DNA from: Lachnoclostridium sp. UBA6475
GTDB taxonomy: Bacteria > Bacillota > Clostridia > Lachnospirales > Lachnospiraceae
Direction: 5' to 3'
Length of the DNA stretch: 19,455 nt
Assembly: GCA_002435545.1 (NCBI GenBank)
Contig: DJNB01000183.1
Location: 1-19,455 of the forward strand
Of this stretch, positions 7,702-15,262 are shown piece after piece (the first letter of the stretch is position 1; each line of letters begins with the position of its first letter). The notes under the pieces are model-generated. The model did no database searches. It had not been told where the DNA came from and was given only the letters and a program-made list of their open reading frames with translations. A program made the position numbers and the translations under genes.

Positions 7702-9186
7702 ATGAATAAGAAAGTAAAAATAGGGATAATTATTACAGCTGCCCTGATTGTCGCAATTTCGGTGCTTGTTATCGCTGCGCATGTTTATTATGGAAACCGC
7801 TGGTATGCTAACACCTGGGTCGGGGAACATGAATTATCCGGAATGAGTTATGAAGAATCGGAGCAATTGCTTCAGAAAGTATATGATAATTATAAATTGG
7901 AGATCAAAGGAAGAAATGACGGGAATCTTGTGATTGCCAAAGATGATATTTCGTATAAGGTGGATTTGCAGGATGCATTGAAAAAAGTATATGACGAACA
8001 GCATCAGTCATTTTCCGTATTTTCGATCCCGAAAAAGAAGGATTTGGAACTGCATATGAATCCAACATACGATTCCCAAAAACTGGAAAAATGCTTGAAA
8101 AAATCCGAATTATATAAAGGAAGCGCAGAGTATGCGATCAATGTGCCAAAAGATGCCAAAGTAGCGTTTTCCGACGAGAAAAAATGTCTTGTTATCGTAC
8201 CGGAGGACAAGGGAAATGTGCTGCAGTTCAAAGAATTGACGAAGGCAGTGGATGAAGCACTGGCAGAGGGAAAAGAAACGATTGACCTTTCCGAGGAAGA
8301 AAAATATCCAAGTGTGTATCAAAGCCCGAAGATTTTTTCGGATGACAAAGGACTTCAGAAAAAACTCGATGTCTGTAATCCATATGTGATGCGCTGGGTT
8401 TCCTGGAAAATTACAGAAGGCTGCACAGAAAAAGCCGGACCAAAATTGATTTATTCGTGGATCCGTTATAAAGATGGCAAAGTTACATTTGACCAGGAAA
8501 AAATGTCAGACTGGGTAGAGAAACTATGCCTGAAATACAAGACGGTCGGTTCGACACATACCTTTACGAACCACAAGGGGAAAAAGATTACCGTAGCCGG
8601 CGGAGATTATGGCTGGGCGATCAGTTATGAAGAGACACTGAAACAGTTGAAAAAGGCGTTGAAGGCCGAGGTTGATGACGAACTGCAAAAGGCTTACCAA
8701 GAGGAGCCAAGCAAAGAAAACCAAGCGGCGATCACATTGAAGAGAAAGACAAAATTTGCCAATACTGCATATCGGATGGATCTTGAAAATAAAGCAAATG
8801 ACTGGGATACACAAAACTTTACAGAAATTTCGCTGAAAGATCAAAAGATTTACGTGTGGCGGAAAGGCAAAGTAGTATTTGAGTGTGAGACAATTTCCGG
8901 TAAACCGGTAGAAGGGCGGCAGACCCGTACCGGAATGTACTTTATCAAAGAGCACCAGACACACCGCGTACTTGTCGGAGACAATTATAAGACACCGGTT
9001 ACATACTGGGTAAGAATTACCTGGACCGGAACCGGGTTCCACTGTGCAACCTGGCAGCCGTGGAGCCGCTGGAGCAAAGACTTGTATAAAACACGAGGAT
9101 CGCATGGATGCCTGAATCTGTCACCGGAGAATTCAAAGAAAATTTATGAATTGACAAAGTATCAGGAAGCGGTATTTATTTATTAA
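7702..9186 (+). CDS. L,D-transpeptidase (YkuD) with peptidoglycan-binding-like domain
   Basis: A 494-residue cell-envelope enzyme. A basic start and one hydrophobic segment (8-28) anchor it, leaving the rest outside. The middle (about 40-340) matches the layout of the PG_binding_4-type regions found in Firmicutes L,D-transpeptidases. The C-terminal YkuD domain (about 368-494) has the catalytic motif GSHGCLNL (466-473) with Cys470 as nucleophile and His468 beside it, plus an upstream FHCATWQPW segment. Such enzymes make 3-3 peptide cross-links in peptidoglycan or attach proteins to it. The gene has its own promoter. Its terminator (9239-9273) lies inside the end of the convergent gene. The length is normal for the two-part Firmicutes form. 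Confidence 0.9.
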   Translation: MNKKVKIGIIITAALIVAISVLVIAAHVYYGNRWYANTWVGEHELSGMSYEESEQLLQKVYDNYKLEIKGRNDGNLVIAKDDISYKVDLQDALKKVYDEQHQSFSVFSIPKKKDLELHMNPTYDSQKLEKCLKKSELYKGSAEYAINVPKDAKVAFSDEKKCLVIVPEDKGNVLQFKELTKAVDEALAEGKETIDLSEEEKYPSVYQSPKIFSDDKGLQKKLDVCNPYVMRWVSWKITEGCTEKAGPKLIYSWIRYKDGKVTFDQEKMSDWVEKLCLKYKTVGSTHTFTNHKGKKITVAGGDYGWAISYEETLKQLKKALKAEVDDELQKAYQEEPSKENQAAITLKRKTKFANTAYRMDLENKANDWDTQNFTEISLKDQKIYVWRKGKVVFECETISGKPVEGRQTRTGMYFIKEHQTHRVLVGDNYKTPVTYWVRITWTGTGFHCATWQPWSRWSKDLYKTRGSHGCLNLSPENSKKIYELTKYQEAVFIY

Positions 9187-9193
9187 TACAAAA

Positions 9194-9223
9194 TAACGAT
9201 TCAGAGGAAGCCCTGAATCGTTA
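9194..9223. other. Hairpin without T-tract in convergent gap
   Basis: A perfect 11-bp stem (9194-9204 with 9213-9223) around an 8-base loop. No T-run follows on the + strand; on the - strand an A-rich stretch follows. It may be a 3'-end stability structure for either convergent transcript. Confidence 0.55.
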
Positions 9224-9238
9224 CATACAACGAAAGCC

Positions 9239-9273
9239 AAACGGCTGTCCCCTTAGTGAGGCAGCCGTTTTTT
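9239..9273 (+). terminator. Rho-independent terminator embedded in the opposing coding sequence
   Basis: AAACGGCTG (9239-9247) pairs with CAGCCGTTT (9262-9270), with a short inner CCT/AGG stem, and the T-run extends to 9273. It would end the transpeptidase transcript. The 3' arm and T-run are also the last codons (Lys-Lys-Arg-Leu-Pro) of the minus-strand phosphodiesterase gene. Read on the - strand the T-tract is poor, so it mainly works in the + direction. Confidence 0.85.
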
Positions 9274-11376
9274 CATACAGCACAGATATTCTTCATGATG
9301 TGATTCCAGTTCAATTTTGAAAATTAAAGCAGAGATGATCTGGGTTTTTCCGCGCGGCGGCGTGAAATGATACGTGATCTCATAACAGCCGTTGTCGCTT
9401 TCTTCCAGACGCTGCTCTAAAACTTCTTTGGATTCCAGCACTTGGAAAATATCTGCTGCTTCTGCATCTGCAATCGAGATCATTTTCGAAAAACGCTGGA
9501 AAAAGTCTTTAAAATAATAATGTTCTTTGATCTTCATGTCATCGCTGCGGCTGGTGTGAAGTACTTCGGCCATGCCATTCTCGTAATCCAGCCGGTACAC
9601 CTTGTCAAATACTTTCAACAGGGCAGAACTGTAAGCGGTAAGATAACGTTCCTGCTCCGCTTTCTTCAACTCATCAATGTTATCGATGGCAAAGTAGAAG
9701 AGGGAATGCCGTCCGCGGCTTCCGATATAGCGCAGTTTCAGATTTACCCAGATAAGGGTTGTATCCGGGCGTTCCAGATGAAGCTGGATGGACTGCACCT
9801 GATTGCTGTCCTTTGCCGTATGGCAGGCGGCAAGGATCTGATCGAGAGATGGCTGCTCAACTTTTTTATGAAGAACCGGTGTCGCTTCCGAAAGAGGTGC
9901 TTCGGTGCCGTAAAAGACTTCATAATAGCCTCGGTTGACCTGCAGGATTTCCAGCGTATCGCCAGTCATTTCCACGACTCCCATACCGCCGATCATGTCA
10001 TAGAAAAGCATATTTTCTTTCGAATTCGAATGGTTAAAAATGTCAAATATGGTGTCGTCAAGTTCAAAAAGATTGCGTTCTTTTACCGCATATTTCTGAA
10101 GATTTTCCTGATCGAGAACCTCGCAGAAATCAGCCTGCGGGATCGGCTTATAAAAATAATACCCCTGTACCATCTCGCATTCCATGCTTTTGAGATAGTT
10201 CCATTCTTTCCGCGTCTCAACGCCTTCCGCCACGACCGGGAGCTTCATCCATTTTGCCATGCGGATGATCGCTTCCAGGATAATGGAAGCCTTTTCGTTG
10301 CCATCCAGGTTGTCCATAAACTGCATATCAATCTTTAAAATATCGATCGGCAGATTTTTCAAAATGTTCAGAGAGGAATATCCGCTGCCAAAATCATCCA
10401 TCAGCACAAGAAAACCATACTCATGAAGTCGTTTGACTGCCTGCTGCACCTGCGTAGGGTTGTCCGCATAAGCGGTTTCGGTAATTTCAATTTTGATCAG
10501 GTCTGTTGGCAGCTCGTGTTTGTCGACAATTTCTTTGATCTCATCGGCAAGTTCCGGATTGTAAAATTCTACGCGCGATACATTGATCGATACAGGGACA
10601 ACGTGCTTTCCGGCATCCATGCGCGCTTTCAGCATTTCGCAGGTTTCATTCCACACAAAACGATCCAAAATGTGGATCAGACCATTTTTCTCAAAAAGCG
10701 GGATAAAACTTCCCGGTGAGATCATGCCCCGGAGTGGATGGATCCAGCGTACCAATGCTTCTGCCGATACAACCAGCCCGTCATCAGCGCGGCAGATTGG
10801 CTGGAAATATACGGTAAACTGCTTTTGCGCGATCGCCGTGCGGAAATCGCTGACAAGCCGCTGCTCTTCAATCATGGTATCCAGCATGGATCCGTCATAC
10901 CACGCATAAGGTTTCATGTAGTTTGATTTAATGCTGTCCATGGCAAGACGTGCCATATCGACCATTTTGATGATCGGAAGACTGCGGTCTTCAATCTGAT
11001 ACAATCCGCAGCAAGAATAAAAATGATACGTAGAACCGGAGATGGAAAAGGAAATATCAAGCAGATCTTTCCAATATCCGGCATCCATTACCTGTTTTGG
11101 AACACAGCAAATAAAATTGTCCGCTTCCAGCCGCCCATAAGTAGCGATCTGATCGGAAAATTCATTATGCAATATGTCCGCAATATGTACTAAAATCTGA
11201 TCCCCTGTCTGCATCCCGAATAAATTATTGAGAACTTTAAACTGCCGAATGTTCCAATAAATTAAGCAGAATTCAATTTCAGGATGTTCCTCTAACAGCG
11301 AAGCCGTATACTTAAAAAAGCCTTTTCTGTTGTAAATTTTTGTTAATTCATCATAAAATAACTGCTCCTCCTCCAT
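9253..11376 (-). CDS. c-di-GMP phosphodiesterase: degenerate GGDEF, intact EAL, PAS-like C-terminal region
   Basis: A 707-residue soluble signalling protein. Residues 1-165 are a GGDEF-type domain whose signature has decayed (EADNF at 84-88), so cyclase activity is unlikely. Residues 175-425 are an EAL domain with every catalytic element present: EAL at 206-208, Asn265, Glu297, DD at 327-328 within DDFGSGYSS, Lys348, Glu384 and Gln404. It should hydrolyse c-di-GMP to pGpG. The C-terminal part (about 440-700) looks like two PAS-like sensory regions, an unusual order because sensors generally precede the output domain. No membrane segment is visible. A ribosome site with AGGGGG precedes the ATG. 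It is divergent from the fused DUF4430/toroid gene. Target process is unknown; motility or adhesion is usual for the family. Confidence 0.9.
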   Translation of the reverse strand: MEEEQLFYDELTKIYNRKGFFKYTASLLEEHPEIEFCLIYWNIRQFKVLNNLFGMQTGDQILVHIADILHNEFSDQIATYGRLEADNFICCVPKQVMDAGYWKDLLDISFSISGSTYHFYSCCGLYQIEDRSLPIIKMVDMARLAMDSIKSNYMKPYAWYDGSMLDTMIEEQRLVSDFRTAIAQKQFTVYFQPICRADDGLVVSAEALVRWIHPLRGMISPGSFIPLFEKNGLIHILDRFVWNETCEMLKARMDAGKHVVPVSINVSRVEFYNPELADEIKEIVDKHELPTDLIKIEITETAYADNPTQVQQAVKRLHEYGFLVLMDDFGSGYSSLNILKNLPIDILKIDMQFMDNLDGNEKASIILEAIIRMAKWMKLPVVAEGVETRKEWNYLKSMECEMVQGYYFYKPIPQADFCEVLDQENLQKYAVKERNLFELDDTIFDIFNHSNSKENMLFYDMIGGMGVVEMTGDTLEILQVNRGYYEVFYGTEAPLSEATPVLHKKVEQPSLDQILAACHTAKDSNQVQSIQLHLERPDTTLIWVNLKLRYIGSRGRHSLFYFAIDNIDELKKAEQERYLTAYSSALLKVFDKVYRLDYENGMAEVLHTSRSDDMKIKEHYYFKDFFQRFSKMISIADAEAADIFQVLESKEVLEQRLEESDNGCYEITYHFTPPRGKTQIISALIFKIELESHHEEYLCCMKKRLPH

Positions 11377-11424
11377 AAGTCTACCCCCTTATCAATTGTA
11401 AAAAATCTCACATATCTATTATAT

Positions 11425-11453
11425 ATTATACTCGTTTTTCCAAAAAAGTACAA
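11425..11453 (-). promoter_or_regulatory. Sigma-A-like promoter of the phosphodiesterase gene
   Basis: On the minus strand a perfect TATAAT (11425-11430) lies 17 bases from TTGTAC (11448-11453), a weak -35. Transcription would start near 11418, giving a leader of about 42 bases. Confidence 0.65.
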
Positions 11454-11474
11454 GAAAAATATGCCACCTTTTTG

Positions 11475-11503
11475 TTTACATTTTTTCATGATGGTGTTAT
11501 AGT
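11475..11503 (+). promoter_or_regulatory. Sigma-A promoter of the fused DUF4430/toroid gene
   Basis: TTTACA (11475-11480) and TATAGT (11498-11503) have a 17-base spacer. Transcription would start near 11510, followed by AAGGAGG before the ATG at 11546. I see no B12-type riboswitch in this roughly 36-base leader; it is far too short for one. Confidence 0.8.
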
Positions 11504-11545
11504 AGGGAATGGAAAATAAAATTAACGATAACAAGGAGGATTCTC

Positions 11546-13525
11546 ATGAAACAGAGAAAAAGAGTATGGAGCATATGCCTTGTCATTGCGCTTGTATTTT
11601 CATCCGTTTTTACATGGAATGAACCGGCGCTGACAGCTTATGCCAGTGAAGCTGAGACAGAACAGATTGTTGTGTATGTGGCAGCACAGGGAAAGAGTTC
11701 CGACGGAACCAAGACTGTGTCAATCGGTAAGACACCATTGCAGCTTGACAAAGGAACGTTTGCCAGTGAAGCCGTTGAAAAAGTGCTGAGAACTTCGGAG
11801 TATAAGGATAATTATGATATTCAGGACACAGGATATGGCCCTTATCTTGAATCCATCAATGGCATGAAAACGGAACAGGCAGGCGAAAATTGGTATTATT
11901 GGAGTTTTTATGTCAATGGACAGTACAGCACTCTTGGACTGGGTTCCTATGAACTTCAGGATGGTGACCAGATCAGTTTGATCTACAGTTATGATGATCC
12001 GTCTAATGAAGCCGCTGTATTTGCAGACAATGCTTCTTTGAATCCGGAGACAGCCGCCGTTGAATCCGCTGAGGTTTCTATGAAACAGGCACAGGCAATT
12101 GCAGCAAAAGAAATTTATAATAAGTATTTTGCAGGAGAAAATGAACATATCCCGGGATTGGGAAATGTCAATGAATTGTATGCTGTATTTTCCCTTGCCC
12201 GTGCAGGTTTTGAAGCACCGGAATTTTACGGTAAAGTGAAATACAAATTGACACATCAGCTGGAAGATCTTGCGACAAAGGGAACCACCTATGACGCAGT
12301 TACGAAGAAAGATATAACAGAAGACATATTTTCTTCCGGAAAAGCATCCGAGCAGAATCTCTCTTTTGTGGTACTTACACTGACCGCACTCGGCGTGGAT
12401 GTACAGGATACACAGAAAACAGGTGGTTATGATCTGCTCAAAAAGATGGCTTTGAAATCGACCTATGATGTTTCGGTGTATAACCGGGATGCCATGATGC
12501 TTTTTGCATTGGCTTCCGGAAATTATAAACTGCCGGAAGGCGAAGAATACTGCACCCGGGATGAAATAGTGTCAAACGTTGCAGAATATACAGATATGAG
12601 TATTGAGATTTCCATTGAAGATGGCATAATCGACGAGGCTATTATGGCAATTCAGCCACTGGCTTCCTATACGGACAAGGCATCCGTACAAAAGGCTTGT
12701 CGGAAAGTGATTCGTTTTGCCGGAAAAATGCAGGATATCAACGGAAATTTTGCGGAGTCAAAAGATGATAATGTATTGACAACAGCGCAGACGTTGACAG
12801 CGCTGGGAGAATTTGGAATTAATCCATTGGTTGAAACGGGAGATGTGGACTTTGTGAAAAATGGACATACCCTCACGGATACCATTTTGGAAAATGTCGA
12901 TTTTGATCAGGAAAAAATGTCGGATGTGGTTATGAGCTACTCACCGGAGCAGATCCTTCGCGGTATTACATCCTTTGTGTACGCAGCAGAAAATACCGGA
13001 GAGACATTGTATCAGGTGAAGACAGCTGCGAAAACCAAAGAGATCACGGAACCATTTGAAGATGAAAAACCACAGCCGGATGCAAGTGCGACACCATCTG
13101 CAGCACCAAGTGCAGTGCCAAGTACCGGTCCAAGTGCAGCACCAAGCACAAAACCAAGTGCAAACCCAAGCACAGCACCAAGTGTAAGTCCAAGTACAGC
13201 ACCAAGTGCAAGCCCGGTGGCAGCTGATGGAACAGACAAATCGGTTTCCAAGAAAAACCCGGCAAAGAAAATCGTGGCTTCTAAGAAGAAAGTCAATACG
13301 AAAAAAGGAAAAACGGTAAAACTTGTCATTAAAGTTACCGCAGAAAATCCGAAAAAAGCTACGACAGATGCTGTGAAAGTTACCGGAAAGAAGATCAAAG
13401 TTAAGAAGATCACGAAAAAAGCCGGAAAAATTACGATCAAAGTGAAGGCTTTGAAAAAAGGCAAACAAGTCGTAAAAGTCAAAGTTGGAAAAGCAAGCAC
13501 GAAAGTGACTTTGAACATACGATAA
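11546..13525 (+). CDS. Secreted fused DUF4430-toroid protein, intrinsic factor/transcobalamin-like, putative corrinoid binder
   Basis: A 659-residue exported protein starting after a strong AAGGAGG site. The signal peptide ends near residue 34 (AYAS). A DUF4430 domain (about 38-150) is marked by NWYYWSFYVNG (115-125) and LQDGDQISLIYS. An alpha-toroid of helical repeats follows (about 180-490), including INGNFAESKDDNVLTTAQTL (398-417). Next come a linker of ten PSxx tetrapeptides (517-556) and a very Lys-rich Ig-like tail (567-659) like that of the toroid protein at 920-2479. The combination equals the two domains of eukaryotic intrinsic factor in reverse order (beta then alpha). I infer a wall-retained extracellular corrinoid or small-ligand binder feeding an importer such as the one at 3604-6417. 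The gene is monocistronic, with its own promoter and terminator. The ligand is unproven. Confidence 0.75.
   Translation: MKQRKRVWSICLVIALVFSSVFTWNEPALTAYASEAETEQIVVYVAAQGKSSDGTKTVSIGKTPLQLDKGTFASEAVEKVLRTSEYKDNYDIQDTGYGPYLESINGMKTEQAGENWYYWSFYVNGQYSTLGLGSYELQDGDQISLIYSYDDPSNEAAVFADNASLNPETAAVESAEVSMKQAQAIAAKEIYNKYFAGENEHIPGLGNVNELYAVFSLARAGFEAPEFYGKVKYKLTHQLEDLATKGTTYDAVTKKDITEDIFSSGKASEQNLSFVVLTLTALGVDVQDTQKTGGYDLLKKMALKSTYDVSVYNRDAMMLFALASGNYKLPEGEEYCTRDEIVSNVAEYTDMSIEISIEDGIIDEAIMAIQPLASYTDKASVQKACRKVIRFAGKMQDINGNFAESKDDNVLTTAQTLTALGEFGINPLVETGDVDFVKNGHTLTDTILENVDFDQEKMSDVVMSYSPEQILRGITSFVYAAENTGETLYQVKTAAKTKEITEPFEDEKPQPDASATPSAAPSAVPSTGPSAAPSTKPSANPSTAPSVSPSTAPSASPVAADGTDKSVSKKNPAKKIVASKKKVNTKKGKTVKLVIKVTAENPKKATTDAVKVTGKKIKVKKITKKAGKITIKVKALKKGKQVVKVKVGKASTKVTLNIR
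13094..13213 (+). repeat. Ten 12-base repeats encoding PSxx tetrapeptides
   Basis: Ten consecutive units, most beginning CCAAG, encode Pro-Ser-x-x with x mostly Ala, Thr, Val, Ser, Asn, Lys or Gly. It forms the linker between toroid and Lys-rich tail and is a candidate for length variation between strains. Confidence 0.9.
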
Positions 13526-13552
13526 AAGAAGTAATAATTTATCTGTGATAAG

Positions 13553-13589
13553 AAAGGCAGTTGTCAGCACAAAAGGCGGCTGCCTTTTT
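13553..13589. terminator. Bidirectional Rho-independent terminator between convergent genes
   Basis: A 13-pair stem including G-U pairs (13553-13565 with 13575-13587) closes a 9-base loop. On the + strand it ends in five T (13585-13589), serving the fused toroid gene. On the - strand the stem is followed by TTTCTTAT, giving a weaker terminator for the thiamine pyrophosphokinase operon. Confidence 0.85.
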
Positions 13590-13652
13590 GCGTATTGTAA
13601 TTTGAAAAGAAATGGAATTTCGAAGGGATAAATATGCTTCGGCAGTACCCCC

Positions 13653-14288
13653 TTACGGATGCCACAAGATCAACAAAGTACCGGATCCCACGCTGATAAT
13701 TCCTTTTTTAGCGGTTGTTTCATTGCTTACGCCAAGAGGAAATACATTGGTTAGTGTAACGCCGTCTACTTCGTATTTTAAGCCTTTGATTGATACATTT
13801 TCGCTGGAGTCACTAAGGGAAAATACGGAAACCATGCCGGTGGCATCTTTCGGAACGGTAAAACTGCTGTCTTTGATGACAGTAAGAGCATAGGTGTCAC
13901 CGTATAAAATACCGGAAGCGCCTTCGCCTGCGAGATAGGTAAGAGACTGGATGTTGGCGATGGTGTGGTCAAGCCTGCCGCCCAGTCCGCCATAAATGGC
14001 AAATTCACGGTAGCCGCGGGAAAGACCGAGTTTGATGGCGAGCATCATGTCGGTATCGTCCTTTTCCGGCGGATAGGTCAATTTTTCGCAGATTGCGTCG
14101 TCCCATAAATCCGGGGAAGTGACGGAGTCAAAATCGCCCAATACCACATCGGCACGCAGACCAAGACGGACAAGATAGTCATATCCTCCGTCTGCCGCAA
14201 TTACCAGATCTTTTGAAGTTAAATCAATGGTGCAGGGAGTAAAATCCCCTGCACCGAATATATAACATGTTTCCATTGTTATGCTCAC
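13653..14288 (-). CDS. thiN: Thiamine pyrophosphokinase
   Basis: A 211-residue enzyme transferring pyrophosphate from ATP to thiamine to give the cofactor TPP. Family motifs are clear: DGGYDYL (33-39), GDFDS (51-55), KDDTDM (76-81) and GGLGGRLDHTIANI (100-113), with the C-terminal LTNVFPLGVSNE thiamine-binding segment. The frame can open at a GTG (14286-14288) that overlaps the upstream Mrp stop as GTGA, or at an ATG four codons later (14274-14276); the latter begins METCYIFGAG, the usual N-terminus. Neither has a strong ribosome site, so coupling to Mrp translation is likely. It is the second gene of a two-gene operon. Substrate assignment is secure by motif. Confidence 0.93.
   Translation of the reverse strand: MSITMETCYIFGAGDFTPCTIDLTSKDLVIAADGGYDYLVRLGLRADVVLGDFDSVTSPDLWDDAICEKLTYPPEKDDTDMMLAIKLGLSRGYREFAIYGGLGGRLDHTIANIQSLTYLAGEGASGILYGDTYALTVIKDSSFTVPKDATGMVSVFSLSDSSENVSIKGLKYEVDGVTLTNVFPLGVSNETTAKKGIISVGSGTLLILWHP
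14229..14255 (-). other. GC-rich hairpin in the start region of thiN
   Basis: A 9-bp stem (14229-14237 with 14247-14255) lies about 20 to 45 bases inside the thiN coding sequence. In the mRNA it could slow ribosome entry or act as a small regulatory structure. It could equally be chance. Confidence 0.45.
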
Positions 14289-15118
14289 GCTTTCTGTTCT
14301 GTGTTTTCAATAATCTTAACGGCATCATCCATGTAAGAAAATTCCAGATCTTCCACATTACCGGCATCGACTGCGGCGGTAAGTGCAGGATTAATCGGAA
14401 GCTGGCTGAGCACAAGAAGATCGTATTTGTCAGCTACTTCTTTTACATGGCTTTCTCCAAAGACGGAAATTTTCTTTCCACAGTCCGGGCATTCTACATA
14501 ACTCATATTTTCTACGATACCAAGTACCGGAACGTCCATCATTTCTGCCATCTTTACAGCTTTTCCAACGATCATGGATACGAGATCCTGCGGCGTCGTA
14601 ACGACGACAATGCCATCAAGCGGCAGTGACTGGAATACGGTAAGCGGTACATCCCCGGTTCCCGGCGGCATATCGACAAACATATAATCAACATCTTCCC
14701 AGAGAACGTCCGTCCAAAACTGTTTGACGGCACCGGCAATGACTGGACCGCGCCAGATGACGGGATCAGTTTCATTTTCCAAAAGAAGGTTGATCGACAT
14801 AACGTCGATACCGGTCTTTGTCTTAACCGGATAAATGGTATCCTGAGTGCCCTCTGCTTTTTGCGTCAGACCAAATGCTTTTGGTATGGAAGGTCCCGTG
14901 ATATCGGCATCCATAATGGCACAATGATATCCTTTGTGGCTGAATGCAACAGCGAGAAGATCGGTTACCATGGATTTTCCGACACCGCCCTTTCCACTGA
15001 CGACACCAATGACTTTCTTTATCGAACTGCCCTCATGCGGGCTTGCTATCAATGATTGTGGTTGTGCTCCGGCGCAGTTTGAGCTGCAGGAGGAGCAATC
15101 ATGAGTACATTCACTCAT
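14285..15118 (-). CDS. mrp: Mrp/NBP35-family P-loop ATPase, Fe-S cluster carrier
   Basis: A 277-residue cytosolic ParA/MinD-like ATPase of the ApbC/NBP35 group, which binds and transfers [4Fe-4S] clusters. The N-terminus has a compact Cys cluster (Cys4, 8, 11, 15), denser than the classic NBP35 spacing. The deviant Walker A GKGGVGKS is at 42-49, followed by MDADITGPSIPKAFG and, in the middle, DMPPGTGD. The C-terminal ECPDCGK segment gives the CxxC that bridges a cluster between two subunits. GAGG eight bases upstream supports the ATG at 15118. The gene overlaps thiN by four bases. Why an Fe-S carrier and thiamine pyrophosphokinase share an operon is not clear; thiamine synthesis uses Fe-S enzymes, which may be the link. 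Confidence 0.93.
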   Translation of the reverse strand: MSECTHDCSSCSSNCAGAQPQSLIASPHEGSSIKKVIGVVSGKGGVGKSMVTDLLAVAFSHKGYHCAIMDADITGPSIPKAFGLTQKAEGTQDTIYPVKTKTGIDVMSINLLLENETDPVIWRGPVIAGAVKQFWTDVLWEDVDYMFVDMPPGTGDVPLTVFQSLPLDGIVVVTTPQDLVSMIVGKAVKMAEMMDVPVLGIVENMSYVECPDCGKKISVFGESHVKEVADKYDLLVLSQLPINPALTAAVDAGNVEDLEFSYMDDAVKIIENTEQKA

Positions 15119-15209
15119 TTTCTATTCCTCACTTTCTGAAATGGTTTTCAATGGGGTTGAAGAGTGCCTGCTTTCCGGTGTAACCATGGTTGGCGGCTCA
15201 CTTTTCGAC

Positions 15210-15239
15210 CCTGTTAATAATGTATACTTTATTAACAGG
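15210..15239 (-). promoter_or_regulatory. 30-bp near-perfect palindromic operator over the mrp-thiN promoter
   Basis: CCTGTTAATAA (15210-15220) and TTATTAACAGG (15229-15239) are perfect 11-bp inverted arms. The central eight bases are themselves nearly symmetric (GTATAC core), so 14 of 15 pairs match. It covers the -10 and most of the spacer, so a bound dimeric repressor would block RNA polymerase. The regulator is unknown. Confidence 0.75.
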
Positions 15240-15247
15240 TTTGTCAA
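15219..15247 (-). promoter_or_regulatory. Sigma-A promoter of mrp-thiN
   Basis: On the minus strand a consensus TTGACA (15242-15247) is followed, with a 17-base spacer, by TACATT (15219-15224); TATACA with a 15-base spacer is an alternative -10. The leader before mrp is about 94 bases. No other known element is visible in the leader. Confidence 0.65.
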
Positions 15248-15262
15248 GATGTTGATGCTTTT

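Noticed and set aside
9442..10338. 298-codon open frame on the + strand
   Set aside because: It lies wholly antisense to the well-supported EAL phosphodiesterase and its translation shows no recognisable domain or ribosome site.
13012..13518. 168-codon open frame on the - strand, hydrophobic
   Set aside because: It is the mirror of the Pro-Ser linker and Lys-rich tail of the fused toroid gene; Lys codons read backwards give Phe and Leu, a composition artefact.
15210..15239. BirA (biotin) operator
   Set aside because: The TGTTAA/TTAACA arms recall BirA sites, but as I recall their arm spacing the match is poor and the genes controlled are not biotin genes.
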